64,000 bases of DNA from Streptomyces antibioticus (GTDB taxonomy: Bacteria; Actinomycetota; Actinomycetes; Streptomycetales; Streptomycetaceae). The notes under the pieces were generated by a model that ran no database searches, was not told where the DNA came from, and saw only the letters and a program-made list of their open reading frames with translations. Shown one piece after another: positions 53,701 to 62,114 of this stretch. Every line of letters starts with the position of its first letter. Positions within the stretch are counted from its first letter, which is position 1. The stretch spans positions 5,995,043 to 6,059,042 of the forward strand of contig NZ_CM007717.1 in assembly GCF_002019855.1 (NCBI RefSeq). The letters run 5' to 3'. Made by a program: the position numbers and the translations under genes.

Positions 53701-53732
53701 GGGATCCACGGAGGTTCCACAGGGATCCACGC
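53701..53732. repeat. Two 11-bp direct repeats
   Basis: AGGGATCCACG occurs at 53701-53711 and 53722-53732, 21 bp apart (two helical turns). They lie just after the 57-aa gene, ahead of the terminator. Meaning unknown. Confidence 0.55.
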
Positions 53733-53798
53733 GATCTTCACGCGGAGGTATACGGGTGAGGGCGGCAGATTGCTCAAAGGCCCCCACCCCAGGATGTC

Positions 53799-53826
53799 AA
53801 GGGCGTCCCCGGCCGGGGGCGCCCTT
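53799..53826 (+). terminator. Terminator after the 57-aa gene
   Basis: AAGGGCGTCCCC (53799-53810) pairs with GGGGGCGCCCTT (53815-53826) with one T-G wobble and the loop GGCC. Confidence 0.7.
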
Positions 53827-53883
53827 CCGCGTTAGCCTGGAGCGTCACACTCCAGCCAGCTCAGTCAAGGGGCCAACCAACCC

Positions 53884-54669
53884 GTGCGCATCGCCAGGTT
53901 CTCCATCGACGGGAACGTCGCCTTCGGCGCGGTCGAGGGCGACAAGCCGGACGAGCTCGTCCTCGACATCATCAAGGGCATCCCGTTCGCGGACTTCCAG
54001 CTCTCCGGCACCAAGGTGCCGCTGAACAAGGTCCGACTGCTCCCGCCCGTGCTGCCCAACAAGGTCGTGGCCTTCGGGCGCAACTACGCCGAGCACGCGA
54101 AGGAACTGGGCCACGAGGTGCCGGACGCCCCGTTCGCCTTCTTCAAGCCGTCCACCTCGGTGATCGGCCCCGGCGACGACATCCAGTACCCGCCCTTCTC
54201 GCAGGAACTCCACCACGAGGCGGAACTCGCCGTGGTCATCGGCCGGATGTGCCGCGAGGTCCCGCGCGAGCGCGTCGCGGACGTGATCTTCGGCTACACC
54301 TGCGCCAACGACATCACCGCCCGCGACGTCCAGCGCCGCGAGAAGCAGTGGGCCCGGGCCAAGGGCTTCGACACCTCCTGCCCGCTCGGCCCCTGGGTGG
54401 AGACGGACCTCGACCTGGCCCGCGCTTCCGACCTGACCGTGCAGCTCACGGTCAACGGCCAGCAGCGCCAGCTCGGCCGCACCAGCGAGATGATCCACTC
54501 CATCGAGGATCTGATCGTCAACATCACCGAGGCCATGACGCTGCTCCCCGGCGACGTGATCCTCACGGGCACCCCGGCAGGGGTCGGCCCCCTGGCTGTC
54601 GGCGACGAGGTCGCCGTCACCATCGAAGGCATCGGCACTCTCACCAACAAGGTTGTCAAGCGTGGCTAG
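53884..54669 (+). CDS. Fumarylacetoacetate hydrolase-family protein
   Basis: A 261-aa FAH-fold protein. N-terminal IARFSIDGNVAFGAVEGD. The metal/active-site region is VVAFGRNYAEHAKELG, PFAFFKPSTSVIGPGDDI, FSQELHHEAELAVVIGRMCREV, GYTCANDITARDVQRREKQWARAKGFDTSCPLGPW and LPGDVILTGTPAGVGPL. Likely activities are hydrolysis, decarboxylation or isomerisation of oxo-acids (FAHD or HpcE type); the exact substrate is unknown. GTG 53884. Its last 8 bp overlap the gltX start, so the two are coupled. Confidence 0.93.
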   Translation: MRIARFSIDGNVAFGAVEGDKPDELVLDIIKGIPFADFQLSGTKVPLNKVRLLPPVLPNKVVAFGRNYAEHAKELGHEVPDAPFAFFKPSTSVIGPGDDIQYPPFSQELHHEAELAVVIGRMCREVPRERVADVIFGYTCANDITARDVQRREKQWARAKGFDTSCPLGPWVETDLDLARASDLTVQLTVNGQQRQLGRTSEMIHSIEDLIVNITEAMTLLPGDVILTGTPAGVGPLAVGDEVAVTIEGIGTLTNKVVKRG

Positions 54670-56146
54670 CGCATCCGGCTCTCCCGTACGCGTCCGTTTC
54701 TGTCCCTCGCCCACCGGTAACCCCCATGTGGGCCTGGTCCGCACCGCCCTGTTCAACTGGGCGTTCGCCCGGCACCACCAGGGCACCCTGGTCTTCCGCA
54801 TCGAGGACACCGACGCGGCCCGCGACTCCGAGGAGTCGTACGAACAGCTCCTGGACTCGATGCGCTGGCTCGGCTTCGACTGGGACGAGGGCCCCGAGAT
54901 CGGCGGCCCGCACGCGCCCTACCGCCAGTCGCAGCGGATGGACCTCTACAAGGACGTCGCCGCCAAGCTCCTCGCCGCCGGCCGCGCCTACCACTGCTAC
55001 TGCTCCCAGGAGGAGCTGGACACCCGCCGTGAGGCCGCCCGCGCCGCCGGCCGCCCCTCCGGCTACGACGGCCACTGCCGCGATCTGTCCGAGGCGCAGG
55101 TGGAGGAGTACCGCGCCCAGGGCCGCGCCCCGATCGTCCGCTTCCGGATGCCCGACGAGACGATCACCTTCACGGACCTGGTCCGCGGCGAACTGACCTT
55201 CACCCCGGAGAACGTCCCGGACTACGGCATCGTCCGCGCCAACGGGGCGCCGCTCTACACGCTGGTCAACCCGGTCGACGACGCCCTCATGGAGATCACC
55301 CACGTGCTGCGCGGCGAGGACCTGCTGTCCTCCACGCCGCGGCAGATCGCCCTGTACAAGGCGCTGATCGACCTGGGCGTCGCCAAGGCGATCCCGGCCT
55401 TCGGGCACCTCCCGTACGTCATGGGCGAGGGCAACAAGAAGCTCTCCAAGCGTGACCCGCAGGCGTCCCTCAACCTCTACCGCGAGCGCGGCTTCCTCCC
55501 CGAGGGCCTGCTCAACTACCTCTCGCTGCTGGGCTGGTCGCTCTCCGCCGACCAGGACATCTTCAGCACCGCCGAGCTGGTCGCCGCCTTCGACATCGCC
55601 GACGTCAACCCCAACCCGGCGCGCTTCGACCTGAAGAAGTGCGAGGCGATCAACGCCGACCACATCCGGCTGCTGGACGTGAAGGACTTCACCGAGCGCT
55701 GCCGCCCGTGGCTGCGCGCCCCCTTCGCGCCCTGGGCGCCGGAGGACTTCGACGAGGCCCGCTGGGAGGCGATCGCCCCGCACGCCCAGACGCGTCTGAA
55801 GGTCCTCTCCGAGATCACCGACAACGTCGACTTCCTGTTCCTGCCGGAGCCGGTCTTCGACGAGACGTCGTGGGCGAAGGCGATGAAGGAGGGCGCGGAC
55901 GCGTTGCTCCGCACCGCCCGCGAGAAGCTGGAGTCCGCCGACTGGACCTCGGCCGAGTCCCTGAAGGAGGCCGTCCTGGCCGCCGGTGAGGCCCACGGCC
56001 TCAAGCTCGGCAAGGCCCAGGCCCCGGTCCGCGTCGCCGTCACCGGCCGCACGGTCGGCCTCCCCCTCTTCGAGTCCCTGGAGATCCTGGGCAAGGAGAA
56101 GACCCTGACCCGCATCGACACGGCCCTGGCCAAGCTCACGGCCTGA
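54662..56146 (+). CDS. gltX: Glutamyl-tRNA synthetase
   Basis: A 494-aa class I synthetase charging tRNA-Glu (and tRNA-Gln where the amidotransferase pathway is used). The HIGH-type motif is in FCPSPTGNPHVGLVRTALFNWA, the KMSKS-type motif in EGNKKLSKRDPQASLNLYRERGF. The anticodon-binding C-terminal half is present. GTG 54662 (ASASGSPVRVRFCPSPTG) is chosen; it sits inside the end of the FAH gene. Five tRNA genes for exactly Gln and Glu lie about 0.9 kb downstream. A strong terminator follows. Confidence 0.96.
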   Translation: MASASGSPVRVRFCPSPTGNPHVGLVRTALFNWAFARHHQGTLVFRIEDTDAARDSEESYEQLLDSMRWLGFDWDEGPEIGGPHAPYRQSQRMDLYKDVAAKLLAAGRAYHCYCSQEELDTRREAARAAGRPSGYDGHCRDLSEAQVEEYRAQGRAPIVRFRMPDETITFTDLVRGELTFTPENVPDYGIVRANGAPLYTLVNPVDDALMEITHVLRGEDLLSSTPRQIALYKALIDLGVAKAIPAFGHLPYVMGEGNKKLSKRDPQASLNLYRERGFLPEGLLNYLSLLGWSLSADQDIFSTAELVAAFDIADVNPNPARFDLKKCEAINADHIRLLDVKDFTERCRPWLRAPFAPWAPEDFDEARWEAIAPHAQTRLKVLSEITDNVDFLFLPEPVFDETSWAKAMKEGADALLRTAREKLESADWTSAESLKEAVLAAGEAHGLKLGKAQAPVRVAVTGRTVGLPLFESLEILGKEKTLTRIDTALAKLTA

Positions 56147-56156
56147 CACCACACGC

Positions 56157-56197
56157 CCGAGGGGCGGCACCCGGGACCACCGGGTGCCGCCCCTCGG
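56157..56197 (+). terminator. Terminator after gltX
   Basis: A perfect 18-bp stem, CCGAGGGGCGGCACCCGG (56157-56174) with 56180-56197, around a 5-nt loop. It begins 11 bp after the gltX stop. Confidence 0.85.
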
Positions 56198-56236
56198 CCG
56201 TACGCGGCGGACCGGCCCCGCGATACCGTCGGAGGC

Positions 56237-56971
56237 ATGAGCATTCGTGCCGTGGTCTGGGACGTGGACGACACCCTCTTCGACTACACCACCGCGGACC
56301 GGGAGGGCATGCGGGCGCATCTCGTCGCCGAGGGGCTGATGGCCGGGTACGGCACCCCGGAGCAGGCCCTGGACCGGTGGCGGGAGGTCACCGACGGGCA
56401 GTGGGCGCGGTTCTCCGCCGGCGAGGTCACCTTCGAGGGGCAGCGGCGGGACCGGGTGCGGGTGTTCCTGGACCGGCCGGAGCTGACCGACGCGGAGGCC
56501 GAGGAGTGGTTCCGGCGCTACATCGGGCACTACGAGGCCGCCTGGGCGGTGTTCCCCGACGTCGTGCCCGTGCTCGACGCCCTCGCCGCCAGCCACCGGC
56601 ACGCGGTGCTCTCCAACTCCAGCCTGACCGTCCAGGACCACAAGCTGCGCGTCCTCGGCCTGCACCACCGCTTCGAGACCATCCTGTGCGCCGCCGAGCT
56701 GGGCGTCTCCAAACCCGACGCCGCCGCCTTCCTCGCCGCCTGCGAGGCCCTCGCCCTGCCCCCGCACGAGGTGGCCTACGTCGGTGATCATCCGGAGATC
56801 GACGGCCGCGGCGCCGCCGACGCCGGACTGCTCTCGGTGTGGATCGACCGCCGCGGCGGCACGGCGGCCGTCGAGCCGCCGTCCGGCCGGCACCGGATCG
56901 TCACCCTCGCCGAACTGCCCGCGATCCTCGGCCCCGATACCCGTTTTGGAGCCCGGTCCACCTTCGGGTAA
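56237..56971 (+). CDS. HAD-superfamily hydrolase
   Basis: A 244-aa phosphatase-like protein. Motif I is VVWDVDDTLFDYTTAD (DxDxT), motif II VLSNSSLTVQDHK, motif III lysine in LGVSKPDAAAFLAA, and motif IV VAYVGDHPEIDGRGAADAGLLSVWIDR. An alpha-helical cap sits between motifs I and II (class C1). The substrate cannot be predicted; phosphoglycolate or nucleotide phosphatases look alike. ATG 56237 follows GGAGGC at short spacing. Confidence 0.9.
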   Translation: MSIRAVVWDVDDTLFDYTTADREGMRAHLVAEGLMAGYGTPEQALDRWREVTDGQWARFSAGEVTFEGQRRDRVRVFLDRPELTDAEAEEWFRRYIGHYEAAWAVFPDVVPVLDALAASHRHAVLSNSSLTVQDHKLRVLGLHHRFETILCAAELGVSKPDAAAFLAACEALALPPHEVAYVGDHPEIDGRGAADAGLLSVWIDRRGGTAAVEPPSGRHRIVTLAELPAILGPDTRFGARSTFG

Positions 56972-57064
56972 TGTTCTTCCTGCGCCGCCGAGGAGCGGGC
57001 CGAAAGGCCGGAAGCCGGGGGCGCAAGCTAGAACAGGATCCCTCTTCCGGGATTTGCGTTCCAG

Positions 57065-57136
57065 TGGCCTATGGTGTAATTGGCAGCACGACTGATTCTG
57101 GTTCAGTTAGTCTTGGTTCGAGTCCAGGTAGGCCAG
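57065..57136 (+). tRNA. tRNA-Gln (anticodon CTG), copy 1
   Basis: 72 nt. Acceptor TGGCCTA pairs with TAGGCCA, discriminator G. Anticodon arm ACTGA-TTCTGGT-TCAGT carries CTG in the loop. T-arm CTTGG-TTCGAGT-CCAGG. CCA is not encoded. First of five tRNA genes in the order Gln-Glu-Glu-Gln-Glu. Confidence 0.93.
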
Positions 57137-57175
57137 CTCGCGGAGCTCATCCGCACCGTGGAGGACATCCACAAA

Positions 57176-57248
57176 GCCCCCGTTGTGTAGCGGCCTAGCA
57201 CGCTGCCCTCTCAAGGCAGTAGCGCCGGTTCGAATCCGGTCGGGGGTA
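57176..57248 (+). tRNA. tRNA-Glu (anticodon CTC), copy 1
   Basis: 73 nt. Acceptor GCCCCCG pairs with CGGGGGT (terminal G-T), discriminator A. Anticodon stem CTGCC/GGCAG with loop CTCTCAA gives CTC. This copy differs from copies 2 and 3 by a compensated T-A pair in the anticodon stem. Confidence 0.93.
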
Positions 57249-57277
57249 CTGATCTCGATCAACTCGGGATCGCTAGG

Positions 57278-57350
57278 GCCCCCGTTGTGTAGCGGCCTAG
57301 CACGCCGCCCTCTCAAGGCGGTAGCGCCGGTTCGAATCCGGTCGGGGGTA
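57278..57350 (+). tRNA. tRNA-Glu (anticodon CTC), copy 2
   Basis: 73 nt, identical to copy 3. Anticodon stem CCGCC/GGCGG, loop CTCTCAA. T-arm CCGGTTCGAATCCGG. Confidence 0.94.
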
Positions 57351-57370
57351 CTGACTGGTCTAAACCACAT

Positions 57371-57442
57371 TGGTCTATGGTGTAATTGGCAGCACGACTG
57401 ATTCTGGTTCAGTTAGTCTTGGTTCGAGTCCAGGTAGACCAG
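57371..57442 (+). tRNA. tRNA-Gln (anticodon CTG), copy 2
   Basis: 72 nt. Same as copy 1 except for a compensated acceptor pair: TGGTCTA with TAGACCA instead of TGGCCTA with TAGGCCA. Anticodon CTG. Confidence 0.94.
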
Positions 57443-57470
57443 CTCGGACCTGCGGAAACGCAGTGTCCAT

Positions 57471-57543
57471 GCCCCCGTTGTGTAGCGGCCTAGCACGCCG
57501 CCCTCTCAAGGCGGTAGCGCCGGTTCGAATCCGGTCGGGGGTA
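57471..57543 (+). tRNA. tRNA-Glu (anticodon CTC), copy 3
   Basis: 73 nt, same sequence as copy 2. Last gene of the cluster; a terminator follows 11 bp later. Confidence 0.94.
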
Positions 57544-57554
57544 CACAGTCCGAC

Positions 57555-57581
57555 AGGGCCTCCACTTCGGTGGGGGCCCTT
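57555..57581 (+). terminator. Terminator of the tRNA cluster
   Basis: AGGGCCTCCAC (57555-57565) pairs with GTGGGGGCCCT (57570-57580), one T-G wobble, closed by a TTCG tetraloop inside C...G, a very stable type, and followed by T. Confidence 0.8.
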
Positions 57582-57624
57582 CGGCGTTCCCCGACCGAGT
57601 CGATCCTGCCCGCACCGCCCCGGC

Positions 57625-58269
57625 TCACTCGAAGCCGTACCGCCGTGCCGACTCCTCCTCCTGCGCCAGCCGGTGCAGCGCCTGGAGCATCGGCGAGATC
57701 AGGATCGCCCCGAGGACGGCCGTCTCGATCCGCTCCGCCTCCGATTCCCGCGACTCCACGAAATCCAGGTCCAGTACGGCCGCCCGGTGCATCAACTCGG
57801 CGTACGGCGCGAGCAGTTCGGCGTCCCAGTCGTAGCCGAGCCGACGCAGCGCGGCCACCGCCACCACCAGCGAACGGTAGGCCGGCGAGATGCTGGTCAG
57901 CAGACGGGCGTTGGTCCAGCCCAGGGCGGTCAGCAGATCGTCGGCCTCGGTCCGCGCGGCCGTGACGTGCTCGTCCTCCGCGTCCGGCTCCGGGAGCCGG
58001 GGCAGCGCCCACAGGGCCGCGCCGAGCCGGATCGTCCGGCCCAGGGAGTCGTCGTCGACATGCCCGAGCACCTCGCGGACCGTCGCCACCGGGATCCGGC
58101 CCACCTGGATCATCGCCCGCACCAGCCGCAGCCGCCGCAGATGCTCCTCGTCGTACTCGGCGGTCGTCGCGTTCACCTGGTGTCCCGGCGGCAACAGGCC
58201 CTCGCGCAGGTAGTACTTGATCGTCGCCGTGGAGACCCCGCTGCGTTCGCTGAGTTCGGCCAGTCGCAT
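57625..58269 (-). CDS. MerR-family transcriptional regulator
   Basis: A 214-aa protein. The N-terminal MerR HTH is MRLAELSERSGVSTATIKYYLREGLLPPGHQ, then RRLRLVRAMIQVGRIPVATVREVLGHVDD. A long C-terminal domain of helices (about 75-214) presumably binds the signal. No Cys cluster typical of metal sensors is present. ATG 58269 follows AAGGAGGGG. Divergent from the DUF4188 gene over 38 bp, so control of that gene is very likely. On the minus strand GATAGT is a possible -10. Confidence 0.9.
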   Translation of the reverse strand: MRLAELSERSGVSTATIKYYLREGLLPPGHQVNATTAEYDEEHLRRLRLVRAMIQVGRIPVATVREVLGHVDDDSLGRTIRLGAALWALPRLPEPDAEDEHVTAARTEADDLLTALGWTNARLLTSISPAYRSLVVAVAALRRLGYDWDAELLAPYAELMHRAAVLDLDFVESRESEAERIETAVLGAILISPMLQALHRLAQEEESARRYGFE

Positions 58270-58307
58270 CCCTTGCGCCCCTCCTTGGTGAGCGTCACTA
58301 TCCAAGC

Positions 58308-58838
58308 ATGTCCACCACACCGAGTCGTACCACCGCCGACGCCCGCGGGGACGTCGTGGTCCTGCTGATCGGCATGCGGGTCAACCATTTCTGGGCCGTG
58401 CACCAATGGCTGCCGGTGATGCTGGCGATGTTCCGCATGCTGGCCGAGCTGAAGAAGGACCCGGAGCGCGGACTGCTGTCCCGGGTGCTGCTGACGGCCT
58501 CGCCGCGGACGTACTACGTCGTCCAGTACTGGGAGTCCAAGGAGAAGCTGTACGCGTACGCGGGCGCGCCCGACGCGTTCCACCACCGGGCGTGGGCGCG
58601 GCTCAACCGCCTGGAGAAGGGCGGGAAGATACGCGGGCACGTCGGCATCTGGCACGAGGCGTACATCGTGCCCGAGGGGTCCTACGAGGCCATCTACGGG
58701 GACATGCCGGCGTTCGGCCTCGCGGCCGCGCACGGGCAGGTGCCGCTGGAGCGGCGCGGACGGTACGCGAAGGACCGGTACGCGTACCGGTCGGGGGAGG
58801 GGGCGAAGGAGCCCGAGTCCGTGCGGGAAGGGTCCTGA
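58308..58838 (+). CDS. DUF4188-family protein
   Basis: A 176-aa protein with the DUF4188 (monooxygenase-like ferredoxin-fold) pattern: VVVLLIGMRVNHFWAVHQWLPVMLAMFRMLAELKKDPERGLL, TYYVVQYWESKEKLYAYAGAPDAFHHRAWARLNR, and VGIWHEAYIVPEGSYEAIYGDMPAFGLA. The biochemical role is unknown. It is soluble, with no signal peptide. No ribosome site is evident before ATG 58308, so the message may be nearly leaderless. Its neighbour and likely regulator is the divergent MerR gene. Confidence 0.85.
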   Translation: MSTTPSRTTADARGDVVVLLIGMRVNHFWAVHQWLPVMLAMFRMLAELKKDPERGLLSRVLLTASPRTYYVVQYWESKEKLYAYAGAPDAFHHRAWARLNRLEKGGKIRGHVGIWHEAYIVPEGSYEAIYGDMPAFGLAAAHGQVPLERRGRYAKDRYAYRSGEGAKEPESVREGS

Positions 58839-58908
58839 GGGGAGCCTGACGGGAGGGGCCTGCCGCGGCGTTGAGGCCGGCCCTTCTCCCGTGCGGGTCC
58901 CGTAGGGG

Positions 58909-59625
58909 TCAGCCCGTGCGGCGCAGGGCCTCGGACAGGCGGGCGGCGGCGTCGATGACCGCCTGGGCGTGCATCCGGCCCGGGTGGCGCGTCAGGCGCT
59001 CGATGGGGCCCGAGACGGACACGGCCGCCACCACCCGGTTCGACGGCCCGCGCACCGGCGCGGAGACCGACGCGACACCCGGCTCGCGCTCACCGATCGA
59101 CTGGGCCCAGCCACGGCGCCGTACGCCCGACAGGGCGGTCGCGGTGAAGCGCGCGCCCTGGAGGCCGCGGTGCAGCCGCTCCGGCTCCTCCCAGGCCATC
59201 AGGATCTGCGCCGAGGAACCCGCCTTCATCGTGAGCGTGGAGCCGACCGGGACGGTGTCCCGCAGGCCGGACAGGCGCTCCGCCGCGGCCACGCAGATAC
59301 GCATGTCGCCCTGGCGGCGGTAGAGCTGCGCGCTCTCGCCCGTGATGTCCCGCAGATGCGTGAGGACCGGGCCCGCGGTCGCGAGCAGACGGTCCTCGCC
59401 GGCGGCCGCGGCCAGCTCGGCGAGGCGGGGTCCGAGGATGAAACGGCCCTGCATGTCGCGTGCCACCATGCGGTGGTGCTCCAGGGCCACGGCCAGTCGG
59501 TGGGCCGTTGGTCGTGCGAGTCCGGTGGCCGCGACCAGTCCCGCGAGGGTGGCCGGACCGGACTCCAGGGCGCTCAGGACAAGGGCCGCCTTGTCCAGAA
59601 CGCCCACGCCGCTACTGTTGTCCAT
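58909..59625 (-). CDS. ndgR: IclR-family regulator NdgR
   Basis: A 238-aa IclR protein. The N-terminal winged helix is VLDKAALVLSALESGPATLAGLVAATGLARPTAHRLAVALEHHRMVARD. The effector domain follows (about 80-235): QLYRRQGDMRICVAAAERLSGLRDTVPVGSTLTMKAGSSAQ. The size and place next to leuCD match NdgR (AreB/LtbR group), which regulates leuCD and amino-acid-dependent growth and antibiotic production in streptomycetes. ATG 59625. Divergent from leuC, with a near-perfect palindrome 15 bp upstream of its own start, suggesting autoregulation. Confidence 0.95.
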   Translation of the reverse strand: MDNSSGVGVLDKAALVLSALESGPATLAGLVAATGLARPTAHRLAVALEHHRMVARDMQGRFILGPRLAELAAAAGEDRLLATAGPVLTHLRDITGESAQLYRRQGDMRICVAAAERLSGLRDTVPVGSTLTMKAGSSAQILMAWEEPERLHRGLQGARFTATALSGVRRRGWAQSIGEREPGVASVSAPVRGPSNRVVAAVSVSGPIERLTRHPGRMHAQAVIDAAARLSEALRRTG

Positions 59626-59639
59626 GAAACGATATTCCC

Positions 59640-59656
59640 GTCTCACTCTGTGAAAC
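59640..59656. promoter_or_regulatory. Probable NdgR operator between ndgR and leuC
   Basis: GTCTCACTCTGTGAAAC is a 17-bp dyad with arms GTCTCAC and GTGAAAC, one mismatched pair. A further half-site, GTGAGAC, is at 59673-59679. It lies just ahead of ndgR, within the 199-bp gap to leuC, where IclR-family regulators of this group bind. Confidence 0.6.
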
Positions 59657-59824
59657 GCAAGTTCATTTTTCCGTGAGACGCGCAACCCTTGGACGCATGG
59701 CGGCCCGGAGACCAGCGGGCCAGGCGGCGGGGTGCCCGGGAACACCGAGGAACACGCCCGAGGGAGTCGCCACCACAAGATCTCTAGTTGGGCCGGTGCG
59801 TCATTGCCGGCCGGAGGGAAAGCG

Positions 59825-61252
59825 ATGGGTAGGACACTCGCGGAGAAGGTCTGGGACGACCACGTCGTCCGGCGCGCCGAGGGCGAGCCCGACCTTCTCT
59901 TCATCGATCTGCACCTCCTGCACGAGGTGACCAGCCCGCAGGCCTTCGACGGCCTGCGGCAGAACGGCCGCCCGGTGCGCCGTCTCGACCTCACCATCGC
60001 CACCGAGGACCACAACACCCCGACCCTCGACATCGACAAGCCCATCGCCGACCCGGTCTCCCGCGCCCAGCTCGAGACGCTGCGCAAGAACTGCGCCGAG
60101 TTCGGCGTCCGGCTGCACCCGCTGGGCGACGTCGAGCAGGGCGTCGTGCACGTCGTCGGCCCGCAGCTCGGTCTGACCCAGCCCGGTATGACCGTCGTCT
60201 GCGGTGACTCCCACACCTCCACGCACGGCGCCTTCGGCGGTCTGGCGTTCGGCATCGGCACCTCCCAGGTGGAGCATGTGCTGGCCACCCAGACGCTGCC
60301 CATGGCCCGCCCGAAGACCATGGCCATCACGGTCGACGGCGAACTGCCCGACGGCGTCACCGCCAAGGACCTGATCCTCGCGATCATCGCGCGGATCGGC
60401 ACCGGCGGCGGCCAGGGCTACGTCCTGGAGTACCGCGGCTCCGCCATCGAGAAGCTCTCGATGGAGGCCCGGATGACCATCTGCAACATGTCGATCGAGG
60501 CCGGCGCCCGCGCGGGCATGATCGCCCCCGACGAGACCACCTTCGCGTACCTCAAGGGCCGCCCGCACGCGCCCGAGGGCGAGGACTGGGACGCCGCCGT
60601 CGCGTACTGGAAGACGCTGAAGACCGACGACGACGCCGAGTTCGACGCCGAGGTCGTCATCAAGGCCGCCGAACTCTCGCCGTTCGTCACCTGGGGCACC
60701 AACCCCGGTCAGGGCGCGCCGCTTTCGAGCGCGGTCCCCGACCCGGCTTCGTACGAAGACGCCTCGGAGCGCCTCGCCGCCGAAAAGGCCCTGGAATACA
60801 TGGGGTTGGAGGCAGGCCAGCCGCTGAAGTCCATCAACGTGGACACCGTCTTCGTAGGTTCGTGCACCAACGGCCGCATCGAGGACCTGCGCGCCGCCGC
60901 CGAGCTGATCAAGGGCCGCAAAGTCGCCGACGGCGTACGGATGCTGGTCGTCCCCGGTTCCGCGCGGGTCGGTCTCCAGGCCGTCTCCGAGGGCCTGGAC
61001 ATCGTCTTCAAGGAGGCCGGCGCCGAATGGCGGCACGCGGGCTGCTCGATGTGTCTGGGCATGAACCCCGACCAGCTCGCCCCCGGTGAGCGCTCCGCGT
61101 CCACCTCCAACCGCAACTTCGAGGGCCGGCAGGGCAAGGGCGGCCGTACGCACCTGGTGTCGCCGCAGGTCGCGGCCGCCACGGCGGTCCTGGGCCACCT
61201 CGCGTCCCCCGCCGACCTGTCCGCCGACACCCCCGCGCCCGCTGGAGTCTGA
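59825..61252 (+). CDS. leuC: 3-Isopropylmalate dehydratase large subunit
   Basis: A 475-aa aconitase-family enzyme with a 4Fe-4S cluster, isomerising 2- to 3-isopropylmalate in leucine synthesis. Motifs: DLLFIDLHLLHEVTSPQAFDGLR, VCGDSHTSTHGAFGGLAFGIGTSQVEHVLATQ, and cluster cysteines in VGSCTNGRIEDLR and HAGCSMCLGMNPDQL. ATG 59825 follows GGAGGG. leuD is 6 bp downstream, a tight two-gene operon. The divergent ndgR gene and the palindrome suggest repression or activation by NdgR. Confidence 0.97.
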   Translation: MGRTLAEKVWDDHVVRRAEGEPDLLFIDLHLLHEVTSPQAFDGLRQNGRPVRRLDLTIATEDHNTPTLDIDKPIADPVSRAQLETLRKNCAEFGVRLHPLGDVEQGVVHVVGPQLGLTQPGMTVVCGDSHTSTHGAFGGLAFGIGTSQVEHVLATQTLPMARPKTMAITVDGELPDGVTAKDLILAIIARIGTGGGQGYVLEYRGSAIEKLSMEARMTICNMSIEAGARAGMIAPDETTFAYLKGRPHAPEGEDWDAAVAYWKTLKTDDDAEFDAEVVIKAAELSPFVTWGTNPGQGAPLSSAVPDPASYEDASERLAAEKALEYMGLEAGQPLKSINVDTVFVGSCTNGRIEDLRAAAELIKGRKVADGVRMLVVPGSARVGLQAVSEGLDIVFKEAGAEWRHAGCSMCLGMNPDQLAPGERSASTSNRNFEGRQGKGGRTHLVSPQVAAATAVLGHLASPADLSADTPAPAGV

Positions 61253-61258
61253 ACAGTC

Positions 61259-61852
61259 ATGGAAGCATTCACCACGCACACCGGCCGGGCCGTCCCGCTG
61301 CGCCGCTCCAACGTCGACACCGACCAGATCATCCCTGCTCACTGGCTCAAGAAGGTCACGCGGGACGGGTTCGAGGACGGGCTGTTCGAGGCGTGGCGCA
61401 AGGACCCGGAGTTCATCCTCAACCGCCCCGAGCGGCAGGGCGCCACCGTGCTGGTCGCCGGCCCCGACTTCGGCACCGGCTCCTCGCGTGAGCACGCCGT
61501 CTGGGCGCTCCAGAACTACGGCTTCAAGACGGTCATCTCGTCCCGCTTCGCCGACATCTTCCGCGGCAACTCGCTGAAGAACGGCCTGCTCACCGTGGTG
61601 ATCGAGCAGAAGATCGTGGACGCGCTCTGGGAGCTGACCGAGCGCGACCCGCAGGCCGAGATCACCGTCGACCTCGAAGCGCGCGAGGTGCGCGCCGAGG
61701 GCGTCACCGCCTCCTTCGAGCTGGACGAGAACTCCCGCTGGCGGCTGCTGAACGGGCTGGACGACATCTCCATCACCCTCCAGAACGAGGGCGACATCGC
61801 CGCCTACGAGGCCAAGCGCCCGTCGTACAAGCCGAGGACGCTCCAGAGCTGA
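61259..61852 (+). CDS. leuD: 3-Isopropylmalate dehydratase small subunit
   Basis: A 197-aa swivelling-domain subunit that completes the LeuCD enzyme. Motifs: GRAVPLRRSNVDTDQIIPAHWLKKV, LVAGPDFGTGSSREHAVWALQNYGFKTVISSRFADIFRGNSLKNGLL. Length is normal. It starts 6 bp after leuC and is followed by a terminator. Confidence 0.97.
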   Translation: MEAFTTHTGRAVPLRRSNVDTDQIIPAHWLKKVTRDGFEDGLFEAWRKDPEFILNRPERQGATVLVAGPDFGTGSSREHAVWALQNYGFKTVISSRFADIFRGNSLKNGLLTVVIEQKIVDALWELTERDPQAEITVDLEAREVRAEGVTASFELDENSRWRLLNGLDDISITLQNEGDIAAYEAKRPSYKPRTLQS

Positions 61853-61896
61853 CCGTCCACCCGGCCGGTCTACTTTCGGCCACCGAAAGACCCCCT

Positions 61897-61929
61897 CCGT
61901 ACCCCCGATCGAGCCGATCGGGGGTACGG
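61897..61929 (+). terminator. Terminator of leuCD
   Basis: A perfect 14-bp stem, CCGTACCCCCGATC (61897-61910) with GATCGGGGGTACGG (61916-61929), around a 5-nt loop. Confidence 0.85.
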
Positions 61930-62114
61930 GCGTGTCCGGGCTCGAAATGCTGCCGAACTCTTCGCGCTATCTCCCAACTTCCCACGTTAGAAGGGTGGTT
62001 GCCGGGGTACGCGGCCTGTGCGCAGATGCCGTGAGGGGGTGTTCGCGGCGCTTCGGGAGGTTTCAGTTGCCCCCTGGGCGGGCGACAACTCGCCCTAGAT
62101 GGCACAATCTGTGC

